64,000 bases of DNA. Origin: Aquabacter spiritensis (lineage in GTDB: Bacteria > Pseudomonadota > Alphaproteobacteria > Rhizobiales > Xanthobacteraceae). Shown piece after piece: positions 31,885-40,029 of this stretch. The stretch is taken from NCBI RefSeq assembly GCF_004346185.1, contig NZ_SMAI01000009.1:62001-126000 (forward strand). Reading direction: 5' to 3'. A program made the translations under genes and the position numbers. The notes beneath the pieces were generated by a model that was not told where the DNA came from, made no database searches, and worked only from the letters and a program-made list of their open reading frames with translations. Numbering within the stretch: position 1 is the first letter of the stretch; every line of letters begins with the position of its first letter.

Positions 31885-32267
31885 GCGTCCCCCAAGGTAC
31901 TGCGACTCGCGGTTTGCAACACCGAGTGGATCCCTCATCGATTAGATCGATATCTAGAACGGAGCGAGAACACAACAGTTTCCGAATATAGCGCCTAGGC
32001 ACCAAGAGGCCCTTAGCTTGAAAGGATTAGGCGTTACGATTCGTCATTTTCGCGCAACGTGGTCAATCGTCTCACACCCCACAAATCCACGCGATCACGG
32101 AACCGACGTCCTACACGGCAAGGAGCGAATTCGGCAGCGTAATCCTGACTGTCCGGATCATGCTCTCCCACGCCCTTCTTCAAATAAGTGGCCTTTCCGT
32201 GCTTCGAGCTATAATCGAACAGAGACTTCGTGGCACTGCACATTCCGCCTCGGCGCGACCGTATTTC
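31885..32267. other. 383-nt gap at the right side of the restriction island
   Basis: Base composition is still A/T-richer up to about 32250 and then returns to normal. It holds only a doubtful minus-strand frame (32034-32243), listed separately. No inverted-repeat ends, target duplication, integrase or tRNA was seen. Confidence 0.5.
32034..32243 (-). CDS. doubtful small ORF, possibly a relic
   Basis: A 69-codon minus-strand frame with a mixed, soluble composition (basic and acidic residues, one CSATKSLFDYSSKHG start). No family is recognised and no good ribosome-binding site is seen. It may be a remnant of the element that brought the restriction genes, or chance. Confidence 0.2.
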   Translation of the reverse strand: MCSATKSLFDYSSKHGKATYLKKGVGEHDPDSQDYAAEFAPCRVGRRFRDRVDLWGVRRLTTLRENDES

Positions 32268-32636
32268 TCACACCTCGATCCCGATCGCGACGGAATCCGC
32301 CCAGACCGGATGGTTCACCCAGATGCGCACCCGCGTGCGGCGGTCGGGGACGATCATCTCAAGGATCGTCTCGGCCTCGACCGTCGCGACGATGACGCGC
32401 CGACCCGGCGTTTCGAGAAAGTCGTCAAACGAAGGATTGTGGCCGGGGTTCACGGTAGCCGCGCGACCGAGCGTGATCGTCGTCATTCCCTCTTGCGCGT
32501 GTGAGCAGATCACTGCGATGCAGACGGGGGTGCTGAAGACGGTCTGTCCGGCAAAGATGTGCGGAACGGTAACCTGCCGATCACCCGAAATGATCAGCAG
32601 GGCATTGGGCACCGCTATCTCTCTCGTTTGCGTCAC
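32268..32636 (-). CDS. conserved hypothetical protein, intact copy
   Basis: A 122-residue protein that I do not recognise. It is a beta-rich sequence: IAVPNALLIISGDRQVTVPH, then a cysteine pair in CIAVICSH, and a closing strand pair RTRVRIWVNHPVWADSVAIGI. No signal peptide or membrane segment is present. Its C-terminal third is homologous to the truncated remnant at 29654-29784 (18 of 41 residues identical), so two copies once flanked or preceded the restriction island. Codon use is closer to the host than the island genes. It is about 80 nt downstream of the ycgN-like gene on the same strand. Confidence 0.55.
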   Translation of the reverse strand: MTQTREIAVPNALLIISGDRQVTVPHIFAGQTVFSTPVCIAVICSHAQEGMTTITLGRAATVNPGHNPSFDDFLETPGRRVIVATVEAETILEMIVPDRRTRVRIWVNHPVWADSVAIGIEV

Positions 32637-32715
32637 AGCCCCCCCGATATGGGCACCTCCCCAAGCCTCGAATGATCACCCAATCCCTGTCGGACGGCCA
32701 GCCAAAGATCCCCCC

Positions 32716-33195
32716 TCACCGCCCCTTCCCCTTCGCCCCCTTCGGCCAGCGGACCGGCCAGGAGACGATGCGGTCGACGAGTTCGAACAGGCCGAAGGCG
32801 TCTTCCAGCCCCGCCACCTTGCCGCGCACCGAGATGCCGGCCGCGTGCACGGTCTGCGGATCGCCGGAGACCAGAGGGTGCCACCACGGCAGATCCTTGC
32901 CGTCCGCCACCAGCCGGTAGCCGCAGGTCGGCGGCAGCCAGGAGAGGGTGCCGACCGCCTCGGGCGTCAGGCGCACGCAATCGGGCACCTTGGCCTGCCG
33001 GTCGGGATAATCGGTGCAGCGGCAGGTGCCGGCATCGAACAGGCGGCAGGCGACGTCGGTATAAGCGATCGCCGCCGTGTCCTCGTCCTCGAGCTTGACC
33101 AGGCAGCAGCGGCCGCAGCCGTCGCACAGGCTCTCCCATTCGGGAGCGCTCATCTCGGCGAGGGCCTTGCGGCGCCAGAAGGGGACGTCAACCAT
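32716..33195 (-). CDS. YcgN/UPF0260 family cysteine-cluster protein
   Basis: The 159-residue protein has the UPF0260 pattern CDGCGRCC at 24-31 and a second cluster [24 protein letters not shown] around residues 50-73, plus PTCGYR. The eight-cysteine pattern belongs to the YkgJ/UPF0153-like zinc or iron-sulfur domain. Its function is not established. It ends at 32716, with its start 215 nt from the penicillin-binding protein gene, which is divergent. Confidence 0.82.
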   Translation of the reverse strand: MVDVPFWRRKALAEMSAPEWESLCDGCGRCCLVKLEDEDTAAIAYTDVACRLFDAGTCRCTDYPDRQAKVPDCVRLTPEAVGTLSWLPPTCGYRLVADGKDLPWWHPLVSGDPQTVHAAGISVRGKVAGLEDAFGLFELVDRIVSWPVRWPKGAKGKGR

Positions 33196-33359
33196 CCCGC
33201 CTTCCTAAAGCGCCTTCCGGCCGGGGGAAAGGGCGGCGCGACTCGCCCCAAGCGGCGCCGCGGGCTATAGACGAAAAGCAGGCGCCTCCGCCGCGTTTCC
33301 GCCCCGGTCGGCAGCCAGGATCGAAGGCGACGCCGGGACCCGCCGACCCGAGACGTTTC

Positions 33360-33401
33360 CGACCCCGAGCTTCTTCGACCCCGAGCTTCTTCGACCCGAG
33401 A
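33360..33401 (+). repeat. 16-nt direct repeats upstream of the penicillin-binding protein gene
   Basis: CGACCCCGAGCTTCTT occurs twice in tandem (from 33360 and 33376), followed by a partial third copy, ending 10 nt before the GTG start. No hairpin is formed. Confidence 0.6.
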
Positions 33402-33410
33402 CCTGCGACC

Positions 33411-35570
33411 GTGAGCGAGCGCGAGACCCCCCCTCCCCGGCACCGGCTGCGCGATGCGTGGCTGGACGCCGACGCGCGCCTCGATTCCGCGCTCTACCGG
33501 CTCGGCACCTTCCTGCTGCGCGTGGCCTCGGCCTATTCCGCCTTCATGGAGCGCTTTTCGCTCTCCGGCTGGCGGCGCGTCCTGGTCGGCATGGGCTCGG
33601 AGGGCTTCACCCTCGGCACGTTCGGCGCCATCGCGCTGCTCGCGCTCGCTTTGCCCGCCTTCCGCGAGACCTCGGACGACTGGCTGAAGCGCACCGAGCT
33701 GGCCGTGACCTTCCTCGACCGCTACGGCAATGTGCTCGGCGAGCGCGGGGTGAAGCAGAACGACACCGTGCCGCTGGAGGATTTCCCCGATTATCTCCTG
33801 AAGGCCGTGCTCGCCACCGAGGACCGGCGCTTCTACGAGCATTTCGGCATCGACCTCGCCGGCACGCTGCGCGCCCTCGTCACCAATGCCCGCGCCGGCG
33901 GGGTGCGCCAGGGCGGCTCCTCGCTCTCCCAGCAGCTCGCCAAGAACCTGTTTCTGTCCAATGAGCGGACCATCGAGCGCAAGGTGAAGGAAGCCTTCCT
34001 CGCCCTGTGGCTGGAGAGCCGGCTCACCAAGAGCGAGATCCTGAAACTCTATCTCGACCGCGCCTATCTCGGCGGCGGCGCCTATGGGGTGGATGCGGCG
34101 GCGAAATATTATTTCGGCAAATCGGTGCGCGAGGTGAATCTCGCCGAGGCGGCGATGCTCGCCGGCCTGTTCAAGGCGCCGACCAAATTCGCCCCGCACA
34201 TCAACCTGCCCGCCGCCCGCTCGCGCGCCTCGACCGTGCTCGACAATCTGGTCGAGGCCGGCTTCATGACCGAGGGCCAGGTGTTCGGCGCCCGCCGCGC
34301 CCCCGCCACCCCGATCGACCGGCGCGACATGGCGGTGCCGGACTATTTCCTCGATTATGCCTTCGGCGAGGTCCGCAAGCTGGTGGACGCGCTGCCGAAA
34401 TCCGTCGGCGAGCGGATCTTCGTCGTGCGCACCGGGCTCGATCCCAACATCCAGAAGGTGGCGGAGGCGGCGCTCGACCAGTCGCTGCGGCAGTTCGGCA
34501 AGGATTACAATGCCAGCCAGGGCGCCATCGTCGTCATGGAGCCGAACGGCACGCTGCGCGCTCTGGTCGGCGGGCGCGATTATGGCGAGAGCCAGTTCAA
34601 CCGCGCGACCGACGCGCTGCGCCAGCCCGGCTCCTCCTTCAAGCCCTTCGTCTATACCGTCGCTCTGATGAACGGCATGACGCCGACCACCATGGTCCAG
34701 GACGCGCCGATCTGCCTCGGCAATTGGTGCCCGCAGAATTACGGCCGCTCCTATAAGGGCTCGATCACCCTCACCACCGCGTTGCAGCATTCGCTGAACA
34801 CCGTCGCGGTGCGCCTGTCCGAGCGGTTCGGGCGGCGCAAGATCATCGATCTCGCCCATAAGATGGGGATCAATTCGACCCTGACGCCGACCGCGCCTCT
34901 GCCGCTCGGCGCGGTGGAGGTGACCCTCGTCGACATGAGCACGGCCTATGCCGTCTTCGCCAATGGCGGGCGCAGCGTCTATCCCCACGCCGTCGTCGAG
35001 ATGCGGGTCGCCAATGGCGAAGTGGTGTGGCGCTACGACCGCGACGCGCCGCAGCCGATCCAGATCATCCCGCCCGCCGTCGTCGACATGATCAATCCCA
35101 TGCTGAACAATGTGGTGGAGAACGGCACCGGCCGGCGCGCCCGCTTGGTCGACGTCAAGGTCGGCGGCAAGACCGGCACCACCAACGCCTATCGCGACGC
35201 CTGGTTCATGGGCTTCACCGGCAATTATGTCGGCGGCGTCTGGTTCGGCAATGACGACTACACCTCCACCAACCGCATGACCGGCGGCTCGCTGCCGGCG
35301 ATGACCTGGCAGAAGGTGATGGCCTATGCCCATCAGGGCATCGAGCCGAAATACATTCCCGGCGTCGGCAACCAGCCCGCCCCGAAGCTCGATCCGCCGC
35401 CGCCCCCCCTCGACGTGCCGGGGCTCGACGCGGCGACGCGGCCGATCACGCTCTCGCCGCGCGCCGCGGCGCGGCTCAAAGGCCTGGAGCAGCAGTTCCG
35501 CCAGGCGCCGGCCCTCGCCCCGCCGACCGGGCCGACCGCCGCCATCGCCGCCCCCGCCCAGGCCAATTGA
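33411..35570 (+). CDS. class A penicillin-binding protein (glycosyltransferase/transpeptidase)
   Basis: Bifunctional peptidoglycan synthase of 719 residues. A cytoplasmic N-terminus and one membrane anchor (about 65-85) lead to a GT51 domain with EDRRFYEHFGID near residue 142 (catalytic Glu), GGSSLSQQLAKN and RKVKEAFLA. The transpeptidase domain carries SSFK with Ser408 as nucleophile, the SLNT motif, and KTGT at 587-590. A proline-rich tail with an alanine end follows. The GTG start lacks a strong ribosome-binding site. It resembles the mrcA/PBP1 family of Rhizobiales. It is the first of three genes, with DUF1214 and DUF1254 genes immediately downstream. Confidence 0.9.
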   Translation: MSERETPPPRHRLRDAWLDADARLDSALYRLGTFLLRVASAYSAFMERFSLSGWRRVLVGMGSEGFTLGTFGAIALLALALPAFRETSDDWLKRTELAVTFLDRYGNVLGERGVKQNDTVPLEDFPDYLLKAVLATEDRRFYEHFGIDLAGTLRALVTNARAGGVRQGGSSLSQQLAKNLFLSNERTIERKVKEAFLALWLESRLTKSEILKLYLDRAYLGGGAYGVDAAAKYYFGKSVREVNLAEAAMLAGLFKAPTKFAPHINLPAARSRASTVLDNLVEAGFMTEGQVFGARRAPATPIDRRDMAVPDYFLDYAFGEVRKLVDALPKSVGERIFVVRTGLDPNIQKVAEAALDQSLRQFGKDYNASQGAIVVMEPNGTLRALVGGRDYGESQFNRATDALRQPGSSFKPFVYTVALMNGMTPTTMVQDAPICLGNWCPQNYGRSYKGSITLTTALQHSLNTVAVRLSERFGRRKIIDLAHKMGINSTLTPTAPLPLGAVEVTLVDMSTAYAVFANGGRSVYPHAVVEMRVANGEVVWRYDRDAPQPIQIIPPAVVDMINPMLNNVVENGTGRRARLVDVKVGGKTGTTNAYRDAWFMGFTGNYVGGVWFGNDDYTSTNRMTGGSLPAMTWQKVMAYAHQGIEPKYIPGVGNQPAPKLDPPPPPLDVPGLDAATRPITLSPRAAARLKGLEQQFRQAPALAPPTGPTAAIAAPAQAN

Positions 35571-35577
35571 CCCCGCC

Positions 35578-36153
35578 GTGCGCCTGCTGCCGCTCGCCTT
35601 CACCCTCGCCGCCGCCGCCGCCCTCGGCCTTGCGGCGACCTATGCCGCGGTGACGCAGTCGCGCGGCCTCGACGTGGTCTCGGCCGGCGCCTGGCAGGGC
35701 TGGCCGCGCTCCGGCACCACCCAGGCCGATCCCTATGCGCGGGCCGGCTTCGCCCGCTCCGGCGAATTGCCGCTCGAACTCGCCGACGGGCTGATGTTCC
35801 TCGCCACCCATGACAGCGCCGGCGCGCCGCTGGACGGGCGCTGCGACCTGCGCATTTCCGGCCCGCTGCCGCAGGCCCGCGTCTGGACGCTCACTTTGAT
35901 GGATGCGGAAGGCCGCCTCATCGCCAACGACGCCGAACGCTACGGCTTCACCAGCAACGAGGTGGTCTACCGCCAGGACGGGACGATCGACATCGTGCTC
36001 TCGCCCCGCGCCCGCGCCGGCAACTGGATCCCGACCGGCGCGCGCGGCCGGGTCAAGGTCGCGCTGCGGCTCTATGATGCGCCGTTCAGCTTCTCCTCCG
36101 ATACCGGCGGCGGCGCCGACCTGCCGCGCATCGCGACGGAGCGCTGTCCATGA
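35578..36153 (+). CDS. DUF1214 domain protein
   Basis: The 191-residue protein has an N-terminal hydrophobic anchor or signal peptide (about 1-20) and a beta-rich domain with DLRISGPLPQARVWTLTLMD and RARAGNWIPTGARGRVKVALRLY, matching DUF1214. The GTG at 35578 is 8 nt after the penicillin-binding protein stop; no ATG is suitably placed. It overlaps the next gene by 4 nt. DUF1214 and DUF1254 usually occur together, in one chain or two; here they are separate. Function is unknown, but position suggests envelope. Confidence 0.7.
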   Translation: MRLLPLAFTLAAAAALGLAATYAAVTQSRGLDVVSAGAWQGWPRSGTTQADPYARAGFARSGELPLELADGLMFLATHDSAGAPLDGRCDLRISGPLPQARVWTLTLMDAEGRLIANDAERYGFTSNEVVYRQDGTIDIVLSPRARAGNWIPTGARGRVKVALRLYDAPFSFSSDTGGGADLPRIATERCP

Positions 36154-36818
36154 GCGCCGCGATCCCGCCATGGCTGGACCGTCTGTTCGTCGGCCGGCGC
36201 CGCGCCTTGCCGCGCACCGCCCGTCCGCCGGTCCTGATCCGCCTGCGGCGGGCGCTGGGGCGCCTGCCCGCGGCGGCGCCGGCGGCGGTCCTCCTGCCGC
36301 TGGCCACCATTCTGGTGCTGGCCGGGATCACCCATCTCGTCTCGGTGCTCGCCATGCCGACGCTCGCGGAGCGCAGCGCCTATCAGCGCCTGTCGGACAT
36401 CGCCCGCCCCAACACGCTGACATTCCTTCCCGACGCGTCGCCGTCCGGCATGGTCCTGCCGATGACCGATCCCGCCTTCGTCAGCGCGGTATGTCTCTAC
36501 GATCTCGGCGATCATCCGCTGCGGGTGCGGGTGCCGGCGACCGCGGATTATACCTCGGTGTCGTTCTATACCTCGCGCGGGGTGGCCTTTTATGCGCTGA
36601 GCGATCAGGCGGCGGGACGCGTCATCGAGCTCGATCTGCTGTCCCCCGCCCAGCGCGCGGCGCTGCCGGAGGACGAGGAGATCACCGCGGCGGACCGCCT
36701 CGTCGTCGAATCCCCGAGCCTGCGCGGGGTGGTGCTGGTGCGCGCTTATGCCCGCTACAACGACACGCGGCCGGCCATCCGGCGCCAGCTCGAAGCCGCG
36801 AGCTGCATGCCGTCCTGA
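36150..36818 (+). CDS. DUF1254 domain membrane protein
   Basis: The 222-residue protein has a basic N-terminus, one hydrophobic segment (about 48-72) and a periplasmic beta domain of DUF1254 type. TSVSFYTSRGVAFYALSD and RGVVLVRAYARYND are its recognisable strands. The ATG overlaps the DUF1214 stop as ATGA. Together with the DUF1214 protein it probably forms a two-part periplasmic unit of unknown role. Confidence 0.7.
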   Translation: MSAAIPPWLDRLFVGRRRALPRTARPPVLIRLRRALGRLPAAAPAAVLLPLATILVLAGITHLVSVLAMPTLAERSAYQRLSDIARPNTLTFLPDASPSGMVLPMTDPAFVSAVCLYDLGDHPLRVRVPATADYTSVSFYTSRGVAFYALSDQAAGRVIELDLLSPAQRAALPEDEEITAADRLVVESPSLRGVVLVRAYARYNDTRPAIRRQLEAASCMPS

Positions 36819-36833
36819 CCGCCGCGCGTCGGA

Positions 36834-37028
36834 TCAGGGCAGGAAGCGGCGCGGCCGGTCCGGCGGCCGCGGCGCGGGCCGCCCGGGCGGAGACGCCGAA
36901 GCGTGCCGCTCGATCCGGACCACGGGAAGAATATAGATTTGCGCGCAGCTGCCGGCTGCCGCGCCGGATGCCGGTCCGGCGCCGGGCTTGGAAGACCGTT
37001 CCGCGGGAAATGCAACGACCGTGCCCAT
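36834..37028 (-). CDS. small hypothetical protein (64 aa)
   Basis: Begins MGTVVAFPAERSSKPG, a start seen in short Rhizobiales proteins, and continues with an Ala/Pro/Arg-rich tail. GAGAGGG lies close before the ATG. No domain is recognised. It is convergent with the DUF1254 gene and lies 67 nt downstream of the DUF1491 gene on the same strand. Confidence 0.4.
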   Translation of the reverse strand: MGTVVAFPAERSSKPGAGPASGAAAGSCAQIYILPVVRIERHASASPPGRPAPRPPDRPRRFLP

Positions 37029-37095
37029 CACCCTCTCCTCGATGCGAGAGTCGTGCGACGACAACGCTGTTTGCCGCAAGAAGGTTTCCTCGATC

Positions 37096-37470
37096 TTAAG
37101 GGGCGCGGGGCCAGCTCCTGTCGATGTCGGGGGGAACGAGGTCGATGAAGGTCCGGCCCGCGCGGTCCTCGATCTCGACCAGCCAGAGATCGGGGTCGAA
37201 GCGCATCTCCTTCACCATGCGGGCCTCGCTGTCCGCCTCCGCGCTCTCGGGACCGACCAGGGGCCGGAAAAGCCGGTCCGCAGGGAACGACACGTCGAAA
37301 TCGCTTTGGGAGGCCGGGCCATAGAGCGCGGCGCGCCCATCCAGCGTGCTGACCTTCACGAACACCGCGCCGGCCTCCTCCGCGCCGCGCCGGCGCACCG
37401 CCGCATAGGCGCCCGCACCATTGGCGGTGCGCACCAGGGCCGAAACGAAGATCGCGCTCTTGAGCCGCAT
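37096..37470 (-). CDS. DUF1491 family protein
   Basis: The 124-residue protein is typical of DUF1491: a first strand IFVSALVRTANGAG, RRGAEEAGAVFVKVSTLDGRAALYGPA, and a closing segment PDLWLVEIEDR. It is cytosolic with no signal peptide. The family is restricted to Alphaproteobacteria and has no known function. Its start touches the stop of the peptidoglycan-binding gene upstream, so they are co-transcribed. Confidence 0.85.
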   Translation of the reverse strand: MRLKSAIFVSALVRTANGAGAYAAVRRRGAEEAGAVFVKVSTLDGRAALYGPASQSDFDVSFPADRLFRPLVGPESAEADSEARMVKEMRFDPDLWLVEIEDRAGRTFIDLVPPDIDRSWPRAP

Positions 37471-38453
37471 CAGTCGAGCGGCGCGCCGGAGACGGCCGCG
37501 AGTTCGCGCACCAGCCGATCGGTGATCTCGCCGTTCGGAGGCAGGTTCCGGTCGCGCTCGAAGCGCTGGATGGCGAGACGGGTCTCGGTGCCGGGCTGAC
37601 CGTCGAGGCGAAGCGGTCCATAGCCCAGCCGGGCCAGGGCCTTCTGGACCGACAGGATGCGCGCCGAAGCCTGCACGTCGCCGGGCGGGCGCACCGAGCC
37701 GGTGACGCTGGCATCGCCCGGGATGGCGGCCGGCGGAAGCATGGCGCGCGCCGCCGCCGCCGCGGGCGAAAGCGCCGGCTGCTGCGGGGGCGCGGACACG
37801 GCCTGCGTCGCGGCCGGCGGCGCCCCGGGAAGACCGGCGGGCGGATTGACGGCGGCAAGCGCCGGCGCCCGGCGCAACTGCGCCAGGACGGCCTCGGTGG
37901 GCTCGCCGGCGATGCGCAGGCGCGCCGCCTGTTCGAAGGCGCGGATCGCGGCCTCGGTGCGCGGGCCGCTCAGCCCGTCGATGACGCCGTCATAGAGGCC
38001 GCGCCGCGCCAGCTCGCGCTGGATGTCGGCGACCAGCGGGCTCGGACTCTTCTGGCCGAGCACCCCGGCGGGCGGCAGGGCGGCCGGCGGCATCAGCGCG
38101 TCCGGCGGGGTCGCGGCCGGCAAAACGGCGGGCGGCGGCACCGGTTTGGACGGCGGAGCCGACGCGGGCGGCGTCCCGCCGATCGCATTGGGCGCGAACA
38201 CCATGGCCGGCAGGTTCGGCACCGGCGCGGCGACGGCCCGCGGCTTGGACTCGACCGAAATCGAGGTCGTCGCGCCGTCCGGCCGGCGGACGGTACCGGC
38301 CTGGAACACGAAGATGTTGATCAAAACGGCTGCGGCCGCCGCCAGGGCGACAGCGCCGGCAAAGGCGTCCGCGATGCGCATGACGGTGCGCCCGGCGGGG
38401 GACTCGACGGGCTCGTCGTGGACGACGAGCCGTCCGTCATAATCGTAGGTCAT
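37470..38453 (-). CDS. membrane-anchored peptidoglycan-binding protein
   Basis: The 327-residue protein has a cytoplasmic N-terminus, one transmembrane helix (about 25-52), a long Pro/Ala linker, and two PG_binding_1 domains. The first is near 143-190 (IQRELARRGLYDGVIDGLSG) and the second near 267-315 (VQKALARLGYGPLRLDGQPG). The helical triplet and the DG-x-x-G turns are visible in both. It presumably tethers the inner membrane to peptidoglycan. Its ATG overlaps the histidine kinase stop, so it may share that kinase's cell-cycle regulation. Confidence 0.8.
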   Translation of the reverse strand: MTYDYDGRLVVHDEPVESPAGRTVMRIADAFAGAVALAAAAAVLINIFVFQAGTVRRPDGATTSISVESKPRAVAAPVPNLPAMVFAPNAIGGTPPASAPPSKPVPPPAVLPAATPPDALMPPAALPPAGVLGQKSPSPLVADIQRELARRGLYDGVIDGLSGPRTEAAIRAFEQAARLRIAGEPTEAVLAQLRRAPALAAVNPPAGLPGAPPAATQAVSAPPQQPALSPAAAAARAMLPPAAIPGDASVTGSVRPPGDVQASARILSVQKALARLGYGPLRLDGQPGTETRLAIQRFERDRNLPPNGEITDRLVRELAAVSGAPLD

Positions 38454-39922
38454 GCGCGCCTCCGGTCGGTTGCCCGCGCCCGGACGGTGCGACCGCCGGG
38501 GCGCTCGAACGGCGCCACGATCCCGACCGGCCCGCAGAGCGGGAAGGCGAGGCTGACCGTGGTGCCGACGCCGAGCACGCTCGACACGTCGAACCGGCCC
38601 TTGTGAAGATCGACCAGCCCGCGCACCACGGCGAGGCCGAGGCCGCTGCCGCTGCGCCGGTGGTCCATGTCGCCGGCCTGGAAGAACGGCTCGCCGATGC
38701 GCGCGAGATCGGCGCTCGCCATGCCGCAGCCGGTGTCCCGCACCCGAACCAGGAGCGCGCCGGCCGCGACCCCCGCGGACACGTCGACCCGCCCGCCCGC
38801 AGGGGTGAACTTGACCGCATTCGACAGCAGATTGAGCACGATCTGGCGCATCGCCCTCTGGTCCGCCGACAGGAAGGGCAGGATGGCCGGCATGCTGGAG
38901 GACAAGGTCACCGACCGGCGCTCCGCCTCGAGCGCCATCATTTCGAGGCACCCTGCGATCAGCGCGTTCATATCGAGATCCTCGCATGCGAGGTCGTAGG
39001 CGCCCGCCTCGACCCGCGAGAGATCGAGGATGTCGTTGACGAGGCCGAGCAGGTGCTGGCCGCTCTCATGAATGATGCGCGCATAGTCGGCGCGGCGCGC
39101 CGGATCCATCCGGCCGGCGGCATCCTCCTGAAGCAGTTCGGAAAAGCCGAGGATGGAATTGAGCGGGGTCCGCAATTCGTGGCTCATGGCGGCGAGGAAG
39201 CGGCTCTTGGCGTCGTTCGCCCGCTCGGCCTCCGCCTGGGCCGCCGCCGCCCGTTCGGCCTCCTCGCGCGCCGCGGTGACGTCGCGCCAGAATGCGCGGC
39301 CGAGCCCCTGCCCGGCATCCGCCACCCGGACCTCCATCCAGGCGAAGTCCGGCGCCGCGCCGGCGGGTTCGCTGCGCAGCCGCAATTCGACGCTGCGCTC
39401 GCGCTTGTCGCCGATCGCCGCGGCCAAAGCCGAGAGGAAAGCGGGCCGGTCCGCGACATGGATCCGCTCGAAAATTCCCGCACCGGCAAGCGCGTCGGCG
39501 GGCAGATCGGCGAACGCCGCCCGAGCGGCGAGGATGCGAACCGTCTCGCCACCGGATTTGTGCAAGGTCTCGAGCGCGAGGCCGGCATCCTGCCGTCCCG
39601 CCTCCATGCGCGCCGCGGCCCGCGCCAGACCGGCCGACACCGCGGCAAGGGCGCCGCAGACCAGGCCGCAGGCGATCAGCCAGCCGGCCTCCGGCACCGC
39701 GCCAGTCACCAGCCCTGCGCCCTCGGCGAGCAGAACGAGCCCGCCGGCTCCCGCCGAGAAGGCCCCGAGACCGCCCAGCGCCCGCGCGGCGACCCGCGCC
39801 AGCGGCGCGAGCTGGTCCGGCGGCGCGGCGCGCAGGCCGGGCCAGACGTCCGCTACGCGCCGCGCCGCGTCCCCGCTGGACGGCGGAACGGTCCCTGCGC
39901 CAATCGGTCCTGCGACCTGCAC
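38450..39922 (-). CDS. sensor histidine kinase with PAS-like domain
   Basis: The 490-residue kinase has two hydrophobic segments (about 53-73 and 80-102), a PAS-like domain (about 115-215), a coiled coil, and a HisKA domain with His248 in AAMSHELRTPLNSILGFSEL. The HATPase domain shows N-box NLLSNAVKF, G1 DTGCGM and G2 SGSGLGLAVV. The PAS-HisKA layout is that of PleC/DivJ-type kinases. No regulator is adjacent. A CtrA-like box lies 64 nt upstream of its start, matching the box before the kinase at 4818. It is co-transcribed with the peptidoglycan-binding gene. Confidence 0.82.
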   Translation of the reverse strand: MQVAGPIGAGTVPPSSGDAARRVADVWPGLRAAPPDQLAPLARVAARALGGLGAFSAGAGGLVLLAEGAGLVTGAVPEAGWLIACGLVCGALAAVSAGLARAAARMEAGRQDAGLALETLHKSGGETVRILAARAAFADLPADALAGAGIFERIHVADRPAFLSALAAAIGDKRERSVELRLRSEPAGAAPDFAWMEVRVADAGQGLGRAFWRDVTAAREEAERAAAAQAEAERANDAKSRFLAAMSHELRTPLNSILGFSELLQEDAAGRMDPARRADYARIIHESGQHLLGLVNDILDLSRVEAGAYDLACEDLDMNALIAGCLEMMALEAERRSVTLSSSMPAILPFLSADQRAMRQIVLNLLSNAVKFTPAGGRVDVSAGVAAGALLVRVRDTGCGMASADLARIGEPFFQAGDMDHRRSGSGLGLAVVRGLVDLHKGRFDVSSVLGVGTTVSLAFPLCGPVGIVAPFERPGGRTVRARATDRRRA

Positions 39923-39985
39923 CTGCGATCCGGCGCGCTTGCGCGCCCTCCCTTCGAGCTCGACCGGAGCGTGCCACGGCAGGAT

Positions 39986-40000
39986 TTAAGCGAACCCTAA
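39986..40000 (-). promoter_or_regulatory. CtrA-like box before second histidine kinase gene
   Basis: On the plus strand the sequence reads TTAA, seven bases, CTAA; on the gene's own strand it is TTAG-N7-TTAA. It lies 64 nt before the start codon, almost the same distance as the box before the kinase at 4818. Confidence 0.45.
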
Positions 40001-40029
40001 GGACCGCGCGGAATGTCCCCCAAAAGGCG

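Noticed and set aside
29654-32636. A recent long target duplication made by insertion of the restriction genes
   Set aside because: The two homologous ends have only 18 of 41 identical residues, far too different for a recent duplication.
33150-35603. An 817-codon minus-strand frame opposite the penicillin-binding protein gene
   Set aside because: The plus strand carries all GT51 and transpeptidase motifs; the antisense composition is a shadow.
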